Source: Stentor coeruleus
Lineage: Eukaryota; Ciliophora; Heterotrichea; Heterotrichida; Stentoridae
DNA length: 64,000 nt
Assembly (NCBI GenBank): GCA_001970955.1
Contig: MPUH01000064.1
Span: forward strand, 61,681 to 125,680
Reading direction: 5' to 3'
Part shown: piece by piece, positions 61,929 to 64,000 of the stretch
How positions within the stretch are numbered: position 1 is the first letter of the stretch
Layout: every line of letters starts with the position of its first letter
Notes under the pieces: model-generated
Database searches by the model: none
What the model saw: the letters and a program-made list of their open reading frames with translations, nothing else
Told to the model about the DNA's origin: nothing
Position numbers and translations under genes: made by a program

Positions 61929-63200
61929 TTATTCTTCATTCATAAGAGTATCTCGCCAAATCCTGCAGGTATTATCTTTAGATCCTGTAATCACAGTGTC
62001 TCCCTCATAATTAAACGCACACGAAAAGATTTCATCTGTATGTCCTTCAAGTAGCTGCAAACACTCCCCAGTCTCTGAATTCCAAATCCTGCACGTTTTA
62101 TCATTACTAGCCGTAATAATTTTCGATCCTTGTGGATTAAACGCAACTTTCGATATCTCCCCTTCATGACCTAATAAAATCCCTAAACAAGCTCCAGCAC
62201 TAACATTATAAACCCTAGCAAACGAGTCAGCTGAAGCTGTGACTAATTTTGTTCCTGTTGAATTAAATGCAATATCTAATACTTCATCTGTATGTCCACG
62301 TAAAGTTTCAATACATTTACCACTCATAACATCCCAAAGCTTACAAGTATGGTCAATTGACCCAGTTGCCGCATAATCTGATGAGAAATCAAACTGTGCA
62401 CTTGAGATTTCCCCTGTATGGCCTTCAAGAACCCTGACACAAAGCCCTGTTCTTGTGTCCCAAATCCTTGAAGTATAATCAAAACTTCCAGTTAAGACTT
62501 TATCACCATCAGTATTAAATTGAATAGATACAATTTCTCCAGTATGACCTTTAAATGAACATATTTGCTGACCAGTTTCAACATCCCAAAGGCAAGCTGA
62601 ATGATCCATAGATCCTGTTGCAAATAAATACCCGTTGCTATCGAAGTTCAAGCATACAATTTCACTTTGATGTCCTCTTAAAGTATAAAGACATTGACCA
62701 GTATTTGCATCCCAGATTTTAGCTGTACGATCAAATGACCCTGTGGCAATACGGTCACCAAATGGATTGTTAAATGCTATTGAGTATACCACATTTTTAT
62801 GACCTTCTAAGCTTAAAAGTTCTTGTCCTGTATCAGTGTCCCAAACTTTACATGTCCTATCATAGGAACCGGTTATGAACTTATCGCCAGATTTGTTAAA
62901 GGCGCAATTTGTCAGAGGAAGGATGTGGGCTTTGAGGGTTTTGTAGAGAACAAATCTTTGGTTTTTATGGGTTTGGAGCTTTTCAATGAGTTTTTCGATA
63001 AGCTTGCAGAGTTGGGGCTTTTTGTTTGGGGTAATGGCTGGCTCTTCCATCATGATCTGAGTTGCCAGGACGTCTATGTCAGTTTGTGGGCTTAGGTTTA
63101 AAAGGTCAATGTATTTGCTTTCTACTTGGCCATTTGACCTTAAAAACTCAAGAATTATCCCTGGAGGGTAGTACCTTAGTAAGAATCGTTTTAGCTTCAT
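61929..63200 (-). CDS. DAW1: dynein assembly factor with WD repeats (DAW1/ODA16)
   Basis: A single-exon protein of 423 residues, the family length. It starts [20 protein letters not shown], the diagnostic DAW1 N-terminus, and the next 80 residues are the helical N-terminal domain. Eight WD40 repeats fill residues about 88-423 ([81 protein letters not shown]). DAW1/ODA16 is an adaptor that carries outer-arm dynein into cilia with the IFT train, through IFT46. Its presence shows a motile ciliated cell. Confidence 0.96.
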   Translation of the reverse strand: MKLKRFLLRYYPPGIILEFLRSNGQVESKYIDLLNLSPQTDIDVLATQIMMEEPAITPNKKPQLCKLIEKLIEKLQTHKNQRFVLYKTLKAHILPLTNCAFNKSGDKFITGSYDRTCKVWDTDTGQELLSLEGHKNVVYSIAFNNPFGDRIATGSFDRTAKIWDANTGQCLYTLRGHQSEIVCLNFDSNGYLFATGSMDHSACLWDVETGQQICSFKGHTGEIVSIQFNTDGDKVLTGSFDYTSRIWDTRTGLCVRVLEGHTGEISSAQFDFSSDYAATGSIDHTCKLWDVMSGKCIETLRGHTDEVLDIAFNSTGTKLVTASADSFARVYNVSAGACLGILLGHEGEISKVAFNPQGSKIITASNDKTCRIWNSETGECLQLLEGHTDEIFSCAFNYEGDTVITGSKDNTCRIWRDTLMNEE

Positions 63201-64000
63201 ATTTTTATTAGAGAAATTGAAAGGAGATTAAGATTTGGTTGATGATTTTGTAGAGATAAGATTTGGAGGGAGAAGTTCAAGTTTTTTGGATTGTGAATGA
63301 TAATGTATACGTGAAAAAGTTTACAGTGGGTGATGTAGAAGTACTTAAAATGGAAAGGAAATGATAAGGATGGGGTTGGATAAGGATAAGGTTAAATTTT
63401 TATCATGCATGAACATTCTTAATATAAAATATATGAATACTTAACACTCATGAGAAATATCATTAAAACTCTAACAATCATTAAGCTATTATAACATTTT
63501 ACATAACTTTTTATATCATTTATTAGTAAAGATAATATCTGCTGCTTAAGGAATTTTCTATGTTTTCGAAAGACTTTAACTATTTTCTGATGTTAGAAAT
63601 AAAGATATTTAAAATCTTATAACAAACCAGCACAAAATTATGATTATATATTAAGTTACTTGCTCTTTTGAAAATAGATATGGGTAAAAATGTAATTCTG
63701 TTGCAAAAAAATGCATTACTCGACATAAATAAATTATTTAATACCTGCCAAACGAGTATTAAATTTCCAATTTTAACTTTAAAATATATTTTTTTGCTAA
63801 TATAGTTTTCATAGTTATAGTTTCTTGAATATTTATTGCTAAATCATATTTTTCGTAAATTATATCTGATTTCAACTTCATATATCTTACCTACGAAAAT
63901 TTATCGGCATAATTCTTGATATTTTATAATATCAAAATCCAAAATATCATAATCATATTAGTTAACTCCACAATTATGCTTAACCACAAATAATAAGCAT
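63201..64000. other. AT-rich window end, no gene seen
   Basis: The first 200 nt are the DAW1 upstream flank, with a G-rich plus strand (so C-rich on the sense strand). The rest is AT-rich with no open frame or RNA signature. Confidence 0.5.

Noticed and set aside
1-64000. UGA read as Trp throughout (Blepharisma code)
   Set aside because: Long conserved genes (RdRP, VPS35, DAW1, ACSL, CDC14) have all Trp as TGG and no in-frame TGA; TGA appears only in decayed copies.
1-64000. tRNA genes, CRISPR arrays, transposons, telomere repeats
   Set aside because: No cloverleaf-like sequence, regularly spaced repeat, transposase or telomere repeat was found by reading both strands.

Overview
The window looks like macronuclear DNA of a heterotrich ciliate, most likely Stentor or a close relative. 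The DNA is AT-rich and densely packed with genes. Nine introns can be placed by restoring conserved proteins; seven are 15 nt and two are 16 nt, all GTA...AG. Tryptophan is TGG in every intact gene, and the intact genes read through with the standard code. Several products point to a ciliated cell (DAW1/ODA16, TRIM37, very large coiled-coil proteins). Blepharisma has similar introns but reads UGA as Trp, which no intact gene here requires.

Layout. 1-4.3 kb: a protein kinase cut by the window edge, a small myristoylation-signal protein, an ankyrin-repeat gene with one intron, a lone 5S rRNA gene and an unknown gene. 4.7-13.2 kb: a same-strand run of long-chain acyl-CoA synthetase, an unknown coiled-coil protein, an RNA-dependent RNA polymerase, a Mei2-like RNA-binding protein and an unknown protein. 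13.4-19.3 kb: an intact serine incorporator (three introns) and a TMEM185-like membrane protein, among decayed sequence: a BRF1 (TFIIIB) pseudogene and a remnant copy of the neighbouring coiled-coil gene. 19.3-45.6 kb: a block rich in coiled-coil genes (638, 1725 and an inferred 2937 residues) with TRIM37, a possible GAS2-related protein, a probable mitochondrial helical-repeat protein and DOP1. 46.4-51.8 kb: a PAS-domain multi-pass membrane protein and a convergent CDC14 phosphatase. 53-63.2 kb: a charged helical protein, VPS35, RPS5, RPL26, a Rab1-type GTPase, a TBC1D5-like RabGAP with three introns, and DAW1. The last 0.8 kb shows no gene.

Genes working together. VPS35, the TBC1D5-like RabGAP, DOP1 and Rab1 all belong to endosome/Golgi traffic. 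TRIM37, the coiled-coil proteins and DAW1 suggest centrosome/basal-body and cilium biology. RdRP points to RNA silencing. No operon, CRISPR array, tRNA or transposon was seen.

Quality notes. Three local direct duplications, two of them around a single N, look like assembly joins. One splits the giant coiled-coil gene into two frames, one adds seven codons to RPL26, and one lies in the BRF1 pseudogene. All 27 intact coding regions whose end is visible stop with TAA (22) or TAG (5), none with TGA.
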